NCBI GenBank assembly: GCA_024291935.2
Contig: CM044321.1
Span: 66,520,985 to 66,584,984 of the forward strand
Direction of reading: 5' to 3'
Length of the DNA stretch: 64,000 nucleotides
Source of the DNA: Okapia johnstoni
Lineage: Eukaryota; Chordata; Mammalia; Artiodactyla; Giraffidae
Below the pieces are notes generated by a model. That model saw nothing but the letters and a program-made list of their open reading frames with translations, did not search any database and had not been told where the DNA came from. Below, one piece after another: positions 1-11,579 of the stretch. The stretch's first letter is position 1. Every line of letters starts with the position of its first letter. The position numbers and the translations under genes were made by a program.

Positions 1-79
1 GAGTAGCCTCCACTCACAACTAGAGAAAAGCCCATGCAGCAAAAAAGACCCAGTGCAGCCAAAAATAAAATAAACAAAT
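1..79 (+). mobile_element. CHR-2 SINE, 3' part cut by window edge
   Basis: The sequence matches the distal body of CHR-2 SINEs (the 'agtagcc..caactagagaaa..cagtgcagcc' stretch) and ends in an A-rich 'aaaaataaaataaa' tail. The tRNA-like head would lie upstream of the window. Confidence 0.8.
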
Positions 80-330
80 GAAAAATATAACCGATTCAAC
101 ACCAAGTCAACGCGATATTTGATTCTTCATCTACATTAGCTTCTCCCCACAAAAAGAGCTCTCATATTTATATAGCAAATTACCCTCAGCCCCTGTCACT
201 CAGCATGCCCTTAGTGGATGTGTAATCAACTATCATGTTTTTCCATTAATTAACCACTTCACAAGTCTATGAAATACAGCACTCAGAGTGGTCTCCACCA
301 ATCAGTTGGCATTCCTAAATGACACCTACT

Positions 331-452
331 GGGACTTCCCTGGAGGTCCAGTGGTTAAGACTGTGCTTCCATTGCAGGAAGCACAGATTCAATCCCTGGT
401 CGGGGAACTAAGGTCCTGCATTCTGCTCTGTGAGGCCAAAAAAATAAAAAAG
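331..452 (+). mobile_element. CHR-1 SINE
   Basis: Contains the CHR head 'gacttccctggaggtcc', a B-box-like 'ggttcaatccctggtc' relative, and an A-rich tail. Flanked by the direct repeat 'aatgacaccta' at 318-328 and 453-463, a target-site duplication that fixes both ends. Confidence 0.93.
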
Positions 453-463
453 AATGACACCTA

Positions 464-1397
464 TTTGCTATCTCTGGTGTGCGTATGTGTTTTCAAATCA
501 TTAAACTATAAATTTAAAGGAGGGTGGTGAGAGTACATCTCTGTCTCACCTTAAAAATTGTTGCTTTACCTGTCAAAAGAACTTAGAAACACTTTATATA
601 GAAATATAGTCATTATATTCAATCACCAGGGATTTCTCTGGAGGTCTGCAGCCCTTCTCATAACAGATTGCTATCTATAGACTCTAGGATATAGTCTAAA
701 ACTACCATAATTATATGCAATTCCTAACATATTTGTTCACAAAGTTATTCAATGTATAATGTGCTTGTGCATATGATAGCCATGTCCAAGGATCTTACTT
801 GCTATGTAAAATATTAACCTGAGAAGCTCAGACTTGAAGTTTAGGAAACAATTATAATTTTAGATAGACTATCCAAGAAGTTAAGAGGCTGATCATTTTG
901 TCAGAGTAAAGAGTTGCCCTTTAAAATATGGAGACAGATTACATTTGGGGACCAGCCTTCTGGGATTGTGCCTATAGAATGCAAAAGGTAAGTAAACAGG
1001 CAGTGTTTTAACGTCACCAATCACAGAGGTCCCTAAACATTCTGAAGATCTGAGATCTTCCCCTAGTGCTTAACAGAACTTCAGAATGTTGTGGTTGTTT
1101 AAGCGTACAATATTTGTCAGGAGAGGGGTGGGGGACTCAGCAATGTGTTCTGGGGTGTAGTCATAAAGGTGGAATGTACAAACATAGAGATATTTAGCCT
1201 GGACTGAACACGAGAGGGGGATGGTAGTCTCTTGGAGTTAATTAGCCCCCAATCCACTTTATATGTCAGTAGACACATCCCAAAGTGTAATCACAGCACC
1301 AAGCCAGAGGACCAAACCCATGCTCTTGCCATTCAGTGTACTGAAAGTGCTTTTCCAAGATATTAACATAATACAAGTTTCAAAATGAAATATAAAT
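464..1397. other. Unique AT-rich stretch, nothing recognised
   Basis: No SINE head, LINE tail, LTR signal or convincing open frame was seen. It may hold mammal-wide repeats too old to recognise by eye. Confidence 0.4.
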
Positions 1398-1946
1398 CAA
1401 TCTTATTTGCAAAGCAGAAACAGAGACACAGAAGTAGAGAACAAACCTATGGATACCAAGGGAGTAAGGGGAGGAATGATGAATTGGGAGATTGGAATTG
1501 ACATATATACACTATTGATACTACATATAAAATAGATAACCAGTGAGAACCTACTGTATAGTACAGGGAACTCTACTCAATGCTCTGTGGTGACCTGAAT
1601 AGGAAGGGAATCCAAAAAGAAGGGGCGCTATGTATGGGTGCATGTGTGCTCTGTCGTTTCAGTCGGGTCGGACCCTTTGTGACCCAATGGACCGTAGCCC
1701 ACCAGGCTCCTCTGTCCATGGGATGCTCCAGGCAAGAATCCTGGAGTGGGTTGCCGTGCCCTCCTCCTGGGGATCTTCCCAACCCAGGGATCAAACCCGA
1801 GTCTCCTGTGTTTCCTGCACGGCAGGCGGCTTCTTCAGGGTTGAGCCACCAGGGAAGCCCGACAGTTGATTCACTTTGATGTACAGCAGAAACTAACACA
1901 ATATTGTAAAGCACCTATACTCTAATAAAAACTAACTTTTAAAAAG
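1398..1946 (+). mobile_element. Ruminant L1 3' UTR, interrupted by a Bov-tA
   Basis: 1398-1639 and 1861-1946 are two halves of an L1-BT-type 3' end: the 'agaacaaacctatggatacc', 'cctactgtatagtacaggga' and 'ctatactctaataaaa' segments are diagnostic. Only the noncoding 3' end is present, so it is a 5'-truncated, dead copy. A minus-strand Bov-tA splits it. Confidence 0.88.
1640..1860 (-). mobile_element. Bov-tA SINE nested in L1
   Basis: In minus orientation the tRNA-Glu-like head ends at 'agccaccagggaagccc', with the Bov-A body ('tccatgggatgctccaggcaa') to its left. L1 sequence on both sides shows the SINE inserted second. Confidence 0.92.
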
Positions 1947-2129
1947 AAATATAAATTGAATAAAAATCTCAAGTGGCCTATTCCAGTTTTAATTTCATGC
2001 AGGCTACCATTAGCTGGAAAGAATTGCTTTTCTTCTATGTGATAGTCTTTGATAGCAAATACTAAGAAGGTGATTTCCATACTGCCCAGGAAAACTGTGG
2101 TTAGAGAAAGAACTTCTCAAGATATGGTA

Positions 2130-2208
2130 TTATCTTGAGAATATGAGAATATACACATATTATATAAATATATGTATAATACATATAAATACCTGTAAGT
2201 GTGTGTGT
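2130..2208. repeat. AT/GT-rich simple sequence
   Basis: Runs of tatata and acatat ending in 'gtgtgtgtgt' directly before a Bov-tA; such tracts commonly abut SINE insertions. Confidence 0.6.
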
Positions 2209-2431
2209 ACTTCCCTGGCAGCTCAGTGGTAGAGAATCCACCTGCTGATGCAGGAGATGCAGGAGACACAGGTTCAGTCCCTGGGTTGGGAAGATCCCCT
2301 GGAGGGGAGGGAATGGCCACCCAACCCAGTATTCTTGCCTAGAAAATCCCATGGACAGAGGAGCCTGGCAGGCTACTGTCCATGGGGTCACAAAAGAGTC
2401 CGACATGACTGAGCAGCTAAACAACAACAAA
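2209..2431 (+). mobile_element. Bov-tA SINE, full length
   Basis: Starts with the tRNA-derived head ('acttccctggcagctcagtgg'), has a B-box-like 'aggttcagtccctggg', a complete Bov-A body and the '(aac)n' tail typical of the family. Confidence 0.93.
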
Positions 2432-2515
2432 ATATAACACCAACACACACATATATACATATTGTACAGTTATACACTATGTATACATATTTTATATATT
2501 TGGCTACGTATGAAT
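2432..2515. repeat. AT-rich / CA-containing simple sequence
   Basis: Irregular 'acacacacatatatacata' and 'tatacatattttatata' tract immediately after the SINE tail. Confidence 0.55.
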
Positions 2516-3837
2516 ATTTGAGCTTTTTAGAAATGTCTGAATACAGCTTTATAGCTTTTTGGTCTTTTTCAACACTGGCAGGAGACACTTAGCCCATCTG
2601 GCCCTTCCCAGGAGAGAATGAAAACCTTTTCCCTGAATGAGAACTGTACACGGTCCAGACCCCAGACCTGCAGCTGTGGACCATCCGGTCTTTATACGCT
2701 GGGCTGTTCCTCCCTCACCTCCACCAAGCCCTGCAGGATGAGTTGTTGGCCCACCCTGCCCTGCCACCAGCAGGGGCTCCACCCCCAGGGCTCTCAGGAC
2801 ACTTGTAAGTGCAAAGGGGACACCTGAACACCCAACAGGGTGTCAGGGAATAGGCCACCACCTTCATCTTTAAGGGGGACAGGGCCAAGAGTGTCCCACC
2901 CCCACTCGACCATTTCCCCCTACAACCAGAAAGATAAAAGGCTTGACTCAAATCCATAATATTGGGCAACATGCCATATATTATTATGAAAGCACAAGAG
3001 AAAAACCAGCATAGCAAGGTCCTCACTTTTAGGCCTGAAGCCAATCACATTCTAAAAAAGGAGCCTTCCTCCCCAGACCGCCTGTCATTTTTTAGTGTTT
3101 GTCTCAACATCAGACCTGACTGCTGGGAAGCGACGTGTTTATATGGCAGGCTAATTGGCATTTGGCATTGCCTCACTCCTCTGGCCATGGAATGAATCAG
3201 CTAATTATTTCTGATCTGTAAGGTACTCATGGGGGAGGCCAAGGAGGCAGCAGCACTCACTGCTCACCCCGGCCTGACTGGACGAGAGAGGGAAGGCCCT
3301 GCTCCACCCTGGGGGATTGCAAAGATGCCGATATATGACACTGGAGTGGACACTTCTCCCCGCAGAGGAAATCAGGGGTAAACATCCACAACGACCTTGG
3401 ACCCAATCAGCACCCCTCAGAAGGAAATGTCACAGCAACATCTATAAACTCTCTTCCCTTCACAGGTACCGCCTTTGGGCACTAATAATTTGTGCATCCT
3501 TCTCTTTGCAGGCACACACTTAAATGCATCGAAAGTGGGAATTAGAAAGAGAGAGACAGCGCCCCTCCCACCCCACTCCCCTTCATCCAGAGTCCTGGCT
3601 TCATGTCCTTTTTGCTGTTCCTCATAAGAAATTACTCATGAGGAAGAGGGACTATCAAGACTCTCCTCCTGTTGGGATGGTTCTAGCACTTTTTAATTTG
3701 ACAAATAAGGTAGTTAGCAATGCAATGGGGAGCTTAGCAGTTCACTCACTCACTTCACTGATTCATCACATCTAGCATTCACTTGGCTCATGGTGCTCTG
3801 AAATCTTTTTTAAGCTCTCAGTTGTAACTTGTCAAAG
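2516..3837. other. Unique stretch with a possible conserved noncoding segment
   Basis: No repeat family was recognised. Around 3040-3230 the sequence is complex and balanced in composition, as conserved noncoding elements often are, but conservation cannot be tested here. Short open frames show no domain or splice pattern. Confidence 0.35.
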
Positions 3838-3945
3838 GTCACCTTGTTTTACAAATGAGCAAATGCCATCACAGACAGGAAGTGAGTAATTTAAAGGGCT
3901 AGAGTGAGTCAGAAACAGAATTGGGAATGGGATTTAAAGCTCCTG
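3838..3945 (-). mobile_element. MIR-like SINE fragment
   Basis: The 'ttgttttacaaatgagcaaa..aggaagtgagtaa..cagaattgggaatggg' order resembles a degenerate MIR core in reverse orientation. Divergence is high. Confidence 0.4.
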
Positions 3946-4096
3946 GGCCACCTTCTGTGTGAACTTGGAAGAAGGGGAGTCAAGATGGTACCTGGATGGG
4001 GGAATTGTGTGCATGTGGCTGTTTAGTATCATCCGCAGGACAATGAATCCAGCAAAATTGCGGGGCTTGCCTTCCATATTCCCATGGGAATCATTC

Positions 4097-4436
4097 ATTC
4101 ATTTATTCAGCCAACACAAGCAGGGCATCTACCCTGCCCCAAGGACTGTATTAGGAGCTAAGGATGAAGACGCGCACAGTCTAACAGAAGAGGTGGACAT
4201 GAGCGTCATGATAACACTGCACAAGGAGCTCTGTACCTGCAGTCTGCTCCCAGTTGTGGGGACACAGCCTGGGGAAGACCCCGGTGGCCTCGGGGATGGG
4301 AGAAAGTGGCCAGTGAAGATTCTCCAAGGGAGAGACGGTGGAGTTTGTCACAAAAGGTAGAGAAATGAGGGAAAGGTGAGCCAGGCAAAGGGAACAACCC
4401 AGGTGAAGGCAGAGGGTGAGTGAGAGCTTGGGGTCT
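4097..4436 (-). mobile_element. L2 LINE 3' end fragment
   Basis: Begins with the reversed L2 terminus 'attcattcatttattcagcc' and continues as a decayed 'ggactgtattaggagctaagg' segment, then 'ccaggcaaagggaacaac'. The 183-codon minus-strand frame (4181-4732) overlaps it and shows no recognisable domain. Confidence 0.55.
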
Positions 4437-4789
4437 TCAGGCATGTTGTACAGGGAGGGCCCGGCTGGGCTCTGAAGACACAAGACAGTCTCCTGGCATG
4501 TGGGTGACCAAGGAGAGGGAGCGGATGGAGACAGGCAGTAAGAAGCCAGGGGAAGAAAGTCATAATACAGGGAGCTGAGGAAGATGGAGAAGTGAGGAAG
4601 GGATGAGAATACGGGCTCCTCTCTGAAGAAGTCTGACTGCCAAAGAGATAGAGATCTTGCAGAATCTCTAACACACACAGCTGGCCTCCATCCAGACTCC
4701 TGAACAAAGTGAAGACAGAAGAGCATCAACATCCTTCATCAATTCCCATTAGTGAAGTAGAATTTAATTTTTCAAAAATATAATCAATG
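4437..4789. other. Purine-rich unique stretch
   Basis: G/A-rich on the plus strand, possibly a continuation of decayed L2. No other feature was seen. Confidence 0.35.
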
Positions 4790-5094
4790 GGGCTTCCCTG
4801 GTGGCTCAGTGGTGAGGAATCCTCCTGCCAATGCAGGGGACGCGGGTTTGATCCTTGGTCTGGGAGGATCCCACATGCCACAGAGCAACAAAGCCCATCC
4901 ACCACAACCGCAGAGCCCACTTACCACAGCCACTGAGCCTGAGCCCTGGAGCCTGTGCTCCACAGCAGGATAGGCCACTGCAGAGGGAACCCCATGCACT
5001 GCAACTATTAACAGACAGAAGCCCCAGCTCCCTGCAGCTGGAGAGAGGCCCGTAGAGCAACAGAGACCCAGCAGCCAAAAATAAATAAATAAAA
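4790..5094 (+). mobile_element. CHR-2 SINE, full length
   Basis: Complete CHR-2 order: head 'gggcttccctggtggctcag', B-box-like 'gggtttgatccttggtc', the long GC-rich body with alternating 'gagcc/cac' motifs, and an 'aataaataaataaaa' tail. Confidence 0.92.
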
Positions 5095-5754
5095 TGATAA
5101 AATATACATATATATATAATCCATAGAGTTAATTACTAGTTTCTAGTTTCCAAGAAACTCTGTTTTAGAGGATGACCTTGACTCTCACTTACCTATTGAA
5201 AAAGCATGGGTTTTGCCCTGCTTTGACATCTCTAGGAAGCAAGCCAAGTACGTCCCTCTGCCCAGCGGTCAAAGCAAGCCGGAAGTATGATGAGCCCTGA
5301 AGAAGGGAGAACTGGATCTGCATCCCCTGTTCTCACCAGAGTGCACTTCACAGACTCTACGTGTCTTGGGAAGGAAAAAAAGTTCAAGTAAAATAAGTGG
5401 TGGTACCAGTGACGAAGTTTCAGCATAAGCTAGGCAAACTCTCCATAGGCCTCTTGACTGGCACATACCACAAAGTTCTCCCTATGGGAGAGGCAGGGTG
5501 ACAAGCTCAAGACCAGCACCCTTCATGACAATTGCCATCCAACAACCCAGCTGTATGAGGCCTCTCAAGTATTCAGAGCAGGGGCAAATGGGCAGAAAGC
5601 TCTCTAGTCATGTCTGGAGCTCTCTTTCTGGGACGTCTGGCTCTTATCTGGCCGAGTCTCCAACCTTCACCCTCCACTTCTTTTTCATCTATGTATTTAA
5701 ATAGATATAAAATCAGCCTATGGATTTCTTTTCTTTAAAATTACCTGGGAAAAT
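5095..5754. other. Unique stretch, nothing recognised
   Basis: Opens with a short 'atatatata' run after the SINE tail, then ordinary complex sequence. No domain-bearing frame or repeat was identified. Confidence 0.4.
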
Positions 5755-6284
5755 ATGTACAAATTGCAAAAGAGAAAAAAATTCCCATAATCCTACCACT
5801 TAAACAACAACTGTACAAAATAAGAAGTGAAAATCTCCCCAGGTATCAAACCCCACAGAGAAAATTTCTGAAATAATTTGTTGTTTATCCATCCCAACTT
5901 TTTCTTAGTAGATATATATCTTCTCTAAAAACTAGTTTTTCATACTACAAACTGAATTCCAACTACTTTCTTTATTTTATGTATCTATCTGGACATCTTT
6001 CCAGAAAATGCTGTAGAGCTCCCTCTTTTATGCTTCCCTGGTGGCTCAGCTGGTAAAGAATCCGCCTGCAACGTGGGACACCTGGGTTTGATCCCTGGGT
6101 TGGGAAGATCCCCTGGAGAAGGGAACAGCTACCCACTCCAGTATTCTGACCAGGAAAATCCCATAGACTATACAGTCCACAGGGTCATAAAGAGTTGGAT
6201 ATGACTGAGCAACTTTCACTTTCATTTCCTTCTTTTTGGATGGCTGCATAATATTCCATAGTAGGAATGTCATAATATATTCAA
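5755..6284 (-). mobile_element. Old L1M-like fragment, antisense
   Basis: Segments such as 'ataatcctaccacttaaa', 'ggacatctttccag' and 'tggctgcataatattccata' follow the order of a widespread antisense L1M-type repeat. A Bov-tA interrupts it at 6032-6224. Confidence 0.5.
6032..6224 (+). mobile_element. Bov-tA SINE nested in L1M fragment
   Basis: Has the head 'gcttccctggtggctcagc', the central 'gggaagatcccctggaga' and the Bov-A body, ending in 'gactgagcaactttcacttt'. The surrounding L1M-like sequence resumes after it. Confidence 0.92.
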
Positions 6285-6588
6285 TCTTGTAAGATAAATA
6301 AGTACTAAGGATGTGATGTACAACATGATAAATATAACTAACAGTGCTGTAGGTTACATATGAAAGCTACTAAAAGAGTAAATTCTAAGTGTTCTCATCA
6401 CAAGAAAAAATTTTTTTCTATTTCTTTAAATTTGTACCTATATGAGATGGTGGATATTCCTAAACTTATTGTGATAATCATTCCATGATATATATAAATT
6501 AAATCATTATGCTGTATACCCTAAAGTTACACAATGCCATATGTCAATTATATTTCAATAAACCTAGAGGAAAAAATGAAAAAAATAA
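6285..6588 (+). mobile_element. L1M 3' UTR
   Basis: Contains the classic terminal L1M segments 'tctcatcacaagaaaaaa', 'cttattgtgataatcatt' and 'tgtcaattatatttcaata', followed by an A-rich end. It lies in opposite orientation to the preceding L1M piece. Confidence 0.85.
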
Positions 6589-6888
6589 TGTATTCAACCA
6601 TTAAGTTAATGATGCCTATCCATCCTCATTTGTGTCAATGTTTTCCTGTTACTCTCAAGGCTAAAATGACCATCCTTGCAGAGGAGTCTCTGTCACACCA
6701 ATAATAATAAAGTGAAATTGGAGGAACACCAGCACCCAAATCCAAGGTCAGTACTGCATCCCTTTGACCATCATCACCATCAGATATGGATGGACATTCT
6801 GCTTCCTGAAACACTTTCTCCAGATCCTTCAGTGATAGCACACTTCTCCTTGTGTCCCCCAACCACTGCTTCTCAATTTTTTTTTTCA
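6589..6888. other. Unique stretch
   Basis: Includes short 'aataataataa' and 'catcatcaccatca' runs but no recognised element. Confidence 0.4.
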
Positions 6889-7322
6889 ATCATTCATTCA
6901 TTCACAGATATTTGTTGTGTTTCCCATGGGGCCAAGCACTCTTCTGGGCATTGGGAACACAGCAGAGAATCAACCAAGTGTCACGGAATTGACCATCACG
7001 GAGAAGAGGTCGTCAGTGAGCATGTAATACAATGTACGTAGTAAAGAGGGCTAAGAAGGAAACTAAAGCAGGTCATAGGGTAAAAGTGGGGGGGGGGTAC
7101 GCTTTTGGATAAGATGGTCAGGAAAGACCCCTATGAGGAGGTGGCATTTGAGCAAGAAGTGGACAAAGCAGTGGATGGGCCCTGGGTCCATCTAGGGAAG
7201 TGCACTGCCTGCAAGGGAAGAGCTGTGCAGAGGCCCTGAGGGGAGCCTGCCCGCACCCCAAAACAAGAAGGCTGGAGTGACCGGACCTTAGTGAGGAGGG
7301 TGGGGTGACCAGAGCATCCTGT
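6889..7322 (-). mobile_element. L2 LINE 3' end fragment
   Basis: Reversed L2 terminus 'atcattcattcattcac' is followed by 'gccaagcactcttctgggca', 'tggtcaggaaagacccctatg' and 'ggtggcatttgagcaagaa', all in L2 order. A G11-like run sits at 7087-7097. Confidence 0.75.
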
Positions 7323-7740
7323 CAGCTGGGACTCTAGACTATAGGAGTGAGCCAAGCTGTTGACTTATTCTAGGACACAGAAATGGGTGGCGGGGATCCA
7401 CAGGTCCCACTGACGGTTGGGATGTGAGGTGTAAGAGAGAGGGGTCCTTGGGTCCTTTGCCAACCCCGTCTCTTCTGCCCACCCTTGGGATGTGGAAGGG
7501 GCCATGGGCCTCTCCTCTCACCTATACATTTTCTAGAGGTGATTTCATCTTACTGGGGCTTTATACACCACCTATTTGCTGCATTAATACCCAAATGCCC
7601 TCTCGATGGCTCCACTCAAACACCTAACACTCCACCTCAAATATAACATGCTCAAGCAGAACTCTTGATAGCCACTGGCCCTCATCCAGCTCTGACATCT
7701 TCCTGCTCCCCATTTTAGTCCAGGTGGCCCTACACCTATG
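7323..7740. other. Unique stretch
   Basis: Moderately GC-rich sequence with overlapping short frames on both strands and no domain or repeat recognised. Confidence 0.4.
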
Positions 7741-7943
7741 AGTAACAGCACAGGTTACTCTGGTGCCAGCCACCTGGTCTTTGCTCCCCCGCGTGCTGGT
7801 TATCTGACCATCTCTGTGACTCAGGTGTTGAGTGCAGGGATACCTGATGGGTTGTTGTGAGGCTTCAATGATTCAATGTTCACAAAGTACTCAGAACAGT
7901 GTCCAGCACTCAGTACAGGCCAGTGTCTTCTATTATATTCGTG
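7741..7943 (+). mobile_element. MIR SINE
   Basis: MIR order is visible: 'agcacaggttactctggtgcc', 'tctgtgactcag', 'gggttgttgtgaggcttcaatg', then 'tcagaacagtgtccagcact'. The copy is diverged, as expected for a mammal-wide SINE. Confidence 0.7.
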
Positions 7944-8084
7944 CCTCTACTTCCATGCTCTGAAGTCATCCTGACACACAGCTCGCTCAAAAATGAAAAA
8001 AAGATGGTCTAAGGTCTGAGAGGCAGTCATGTCTCAAGAGAGCTGCACTAGTTATTTAATAGTATTAAGTTAGGTGATCTACGG

Positions 8085-8545
8085 TGAGCAAAAGACTGTT
8101 ATTTGGAATCAGATAAGAATTGTTTCCAGGGCTTCCCAGGTGGTGCTAGCGGTAAAGAACCTGCCTGCCAATGCGGGAGATGCAAGAGACATGGGTTTGA
8201 TCCCTGGATCAGGAAGATTCCCTGGAAGAGGGCATGGAAACCCACTCCAGCATTTTTTCCTGGAGAATCCGATGGATAGAGGAGCCTGGTGGGCTACAGT
8301 TCATAGGGTTGCAAAGAGCCGGACAAGACTGAAGAGACTTAGCACGCATCCAAGGATGGTTTCCAAGTCTTTCTTACAAGCTGGGTGTACTTGGAAAGTT
8401 ATTCAACATTTCTAAGACTCAATATCCTCATGGTTATTGAGGATAGGAATAATATTACATATCCTTCGGGGTACTATCAACTTCAAATAGAATAATGTAT
8501 ATAAAATGCCAGCTCAGTGCCAGTTGATAGCTATTCTTATTAAGA
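8085..8545 (+). mobile_element. MIR SINE split by Bov-tA
   Basis: The MIR head ('ttatttggaatcagataag') lies at 8098-8128. Its body ('gctgggtgtacttggaaag', 'gctattcttatta') resumes after 8359, giving a two-piece MIR around a younger SINE. Confidence 0.7.
8129..8358 (+). mobile_element. Bov-tA SINE nested in MIR
   Basis: Full head and body ('gggcttcccaggtgg' to 'actgaagagacttagcacgc'). The short direct repeat 'gtttcca' at 8122-8128 and 8359-8365 is a plausible target-site duplication. Confidence 0.93.
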
Positions 8546-9152
8546 TAAGGGATTTGGCTTTTTGAGCCTCAGTGTAGTCATGTGACATCATATGAAAGAA
8601 GCAAGTGACAATAAAATTCCTCTCCGATAGACTCATCAGTCATTTGGGAAACAAAACTTGCAAAAGGCTTTTGTGAAGTCACATGCTTCCCGGGTGAAGG
8701 TGCTGCCTAGGACCATGGTGGGCTGGAAGGGTCCTCTGATTACAGGCACTATATCTTAAGGGTCACCTTTGTTATCAACCCAGACCCCAGGGACAGAGCC
8801 TGTTGTGAACCCATTTCCAACTGTCTGCCTCCAGTTCTCAAGAGCAGAACCAAACTAATAATGTTTAATATTTAAACAAAAGCCTTCTGTTATTAATCAC
8901 TTTAAGCCCCAGTGATGATTATTAAAACATGGTGGGTAGGGTCTTATTTTTAAAGCTTGATTTCTAATGACTGGGATAGAATCAGAACTAAAAACTATCA
9001 AGCGCCCTTGTTTTTTGAGATTGTTTTTTCTGTGGAACAGAGCCTTGGTGAGATTTCCTAACTCCCCTGAAAAGCTAGGGCTGCCTTTCTCCTTTCCGGA
9101 GTTTTTCCTCTGCATACCCTGGGCTGAAGAGTATTGCAGACAGGACATGCAA
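8546..9152. other. Unique stretch
   Basis: No repeat recognised. 8560-8720 is compositionally complex and could be checked for conservation. Confidence 0.4.
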
Positions 9153-9416
9153 GGCGAAGGAAATGTCACCCCACTCCAGTATTCTTGCCTGGAGAATCCT
9201 GTGGACGGAGGAGCCTGGTGGGCTGCTGTCTGTCCATGGGGTCGCACAGAGTCGGACACGACTGAAGCGACTAAGCATGCATGCATGCATCGGAGAAGGA
9301 AATGGCAACCCACTCCAATGTTCTTGCCTGGAGAATCCCAGGGACGGAGGAGCCTGGTGGGCTGCCGTCTATGGGGTCACACAGAGTCGGACACGACTGA
9401 AGTGACTTAGCAGCAG
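9153..9416 (+). mobile_element. Bov-A2 SINE (dimer)
   Basis: Two Bov-A monomers in tandem, each with 'cccactcca..gttcttgcctgga' and 'cagagtcggacacgactga'. They are joined by a linker in which 'gcat' is repeated (9276-9289). The element ends in 'gacttagcagcag', typical of Bov-A2. The frames across it are noncoding. Confidence 0.95.
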
Positions 9417-9556
9417 GCTGACTTCCGAGGGTCTGGACTGTGGGGCCCCTCAAGGGAGGCTCAGGATAAGAGGCCAGAACTGCTACCAGCCCCCAGCTTT
9501 AACTCCTAATCCCACAGACACAGCTTGTGGAAGTTGACCCCAGGTATAGGGTGCGA

Positions 9557-9748
9557 GCGTGTGTGCCAAGTTACTTCAGTTGAATCCAACTCTTTGCAAC
9601 ACTTTAGACAGCAGCCCACCAGGCTCCTCTGTCCATGGGATTCTCCACGCAAGAGAACTGGAGTGGGTTGCCGTGCCCTCCTCCAAAGGGAAACTTCCTG
9701 ACCTAGGGATTGAACCTGCGTCTCTTACATCTCCTGCACTGGCAGGAT
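9557..9748 (-). mobile_element. Bov-tA SINE, head truncated
   Basis: Minus-strand Bov-A body ('ggctcctctgtccatggga') and part of the tRNA-like head ('gggattgaacctgcgtctc'). The usual outer head after 'ggcagg' is missing. Confidence 0.88.
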
Positions 9749-10193
9749 ATTGGATCCATTGCAGAAACTTGTGGCATTTCCATGGAGACCTCCCCAGTGG
9801 CCTGGAGATTGAGTTCAGGCTGTGGAAAACTTAAGCTGCTACATGAAATGCTGAAATTGTTACACTTCTGAGACTGTACCATACTGCTTCTGGCCTTGGG
9901 ACTCAAAGACCAGATGCTGCACCCAGTAATAACTTCACTCTCAGGCAACTTCAGTATTTCAGTATTGGGCCAATTTGGGGTTTTGATCTTGTGCTCTCTT
10001 ACTGAGATTCAGCTGAGGTTAACTACACCCAAGACTCCCTCTGGAGAAATGGGAGATGAGAAGCATGCATCATCCAACCCACAAAGAGGGAACTGGAGAG
10101 AAAAACCTTGCCAATGCAGAACGAGAGGGCAACTTGAGATGAACAGCCACTGCTGCCTTTGGTTAAAAGGTGAAGAGGATCTAGAACCATACT
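9749..10193. other. Unique stretch
   Basis: A 99-codon plus-strand frame starts at 9896 but runs without recognisable domain; nothing else seen. Confidence 0.4.
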
Positions 10194-10205
10194 AGAATAC
10201 TTCTC

Positions 10206-10449
10206 TAACACTTTGGCTACCTGATGAGAAGAGCCTACTCATTGGAAAAGACCCTGATTCTGGGAAAGATTGATGGCAAAAGGAGAAGGGGGCAGCAGAG
10301 GATGAGATGGTTGGATAGCATCACTGACTCAATGGACATGAATCTGAGCAAACTCCAAGAGACAGTGAAGGACAGAGGAGCCTGGCAAGTTGCTGTCCTT
10401 GGGGTCACAAAGAGTCGGACAAAATTTAGCAACTGAACAACAACAACAA
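10206..10449 (+). mobile_element. BovB LINE 3' end (RTE clade), 5'-truncated
   Basis: Encodes the last part of the BovB reverse-transcriptase frame ('ggatgagatggttggatag' region) and ends with the '(aac)n' tail. The direct repeat 'agaatacttctc' at 10194-10205 and 10450-10461 is a 12-bp target-site duplication, so this is an independent retrotransposition. Confidence 0.95.
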
Positions 10450-10461
10450 AGAATACTTCTC

Positions 10462-11579
10462 AAAAGGATAACTCAGCTTGGGACATAATTAAGAGTGATC
10501 ATCTCTAAGTAAGTGATTTTTATTTTCTTGTTTTTTACGTGTTTGTTCGTTTATCTGAGCTGTCTTGGTTCAAGAAATAAAAATGGTGTTTATATGATAA
10601 ACATGGTGTAAGTCACTATGCAAATCTTTGAAGATTAGTTTTCAAACTGTCAAAAAATGTTGTTGGTCTCAATCACACTTCAATAAAAATTTAAATTTTT
10701 AAATTTTAATTTAAAAAATTATTGTAGGTGTACCAGGAAATTTCCTATAGAAACCTAAAGCTACAGCAATTTATAAGGACGTGGTTTTTGACTACAATGG
10801 AAGGAAAGACTAAGCTGCCTATATTTCATGTAGGCCATGCTGATTCCAGCTCAAGAAGTTAAGAGAAGAGAAAGATGAGGAAGTAATGCAAAAACAAAAA
10901 CTCAGGGTAAACTAGCAGCAAATGAAGACACAACTATGATCTCTGTGGCATCTTATTTCCATGCTTTATTTTACATTCTCCCACTTTGCATGTAGATAAA
11001 GAATATAGAGACACAGTATGTGAAAAGGTAAACTGAAGCCAGTCTTTGAGTTCAACAAACTCTTCAGTGTTCCCATGGCTCCAACAGAAACATAACAGCA
11101 TCTACTACAAGAGGAACTATTTAGAAAGACTATGGAAGTTAGTTTCAGAGCAAATCGAAAAAAGCGAATGTTGAAGACTGATGAAAAGGATAAAAATTGT
11201 ACTACAAGAATTACTTCTAAAATTCAACTTAAAAAAAAAATCAGCTAAAAATGGCTTTGAAGTTCAATTCCTTTAATAAAGATTTGCATGTTTCCTGATT
11301 ATATATAAGAAATTCATAAGACTCTAAGAGACTTGACTTAAAGAACCCACATGGCTCCCAGTTAAAGCACACACCCATAACTTGGTGAAAGCCTACCTAA
11401 ATCACAGGGTTATAGAAAAGAAAACCATCTTTACAACTTTCAACCATAAAATTAAAGTTATCTGACGACAGAAAGCATTTCATATGTTTGAATATGTACA
11501 TATAACCTGGAATGTGCATGTAACTGCTTGATTAACTCTTGTGTTTCCCCTCGTATCTTTGACATTCTAATTGTTTCTG
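10462..11579. other. AT-rich unique stretch
   Basis: Over 1 kb with A/T runs (for example 10680-10720) and no recognised element. No open frame reaches 60 codons. Confidence 0.4.

Noticed and set aside
2209..2280. tRNA-like A/B box sequence that could be called a tRNA gene
   Set aside because: It is the tRNA-Glu-derived head of a Bov-tA SINE with Bov-A body and tail; the same applies to all other SINE heads here.
4181..4732. 183-codon minus-strand open frame, the longest in the window
   Set aside because: It overlaps a reversed L2 fragment and a purine-rich plus strand, giving Ser/Pro/Leu-rich translation without a domain; open frames of this kind arise by composition.
8967..9410. 147-codon plus-strand frame
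   Set aside because: The C-terminal half is Bov-A2 translated in frame and the rest has no domain; a SINE-derived artefact.
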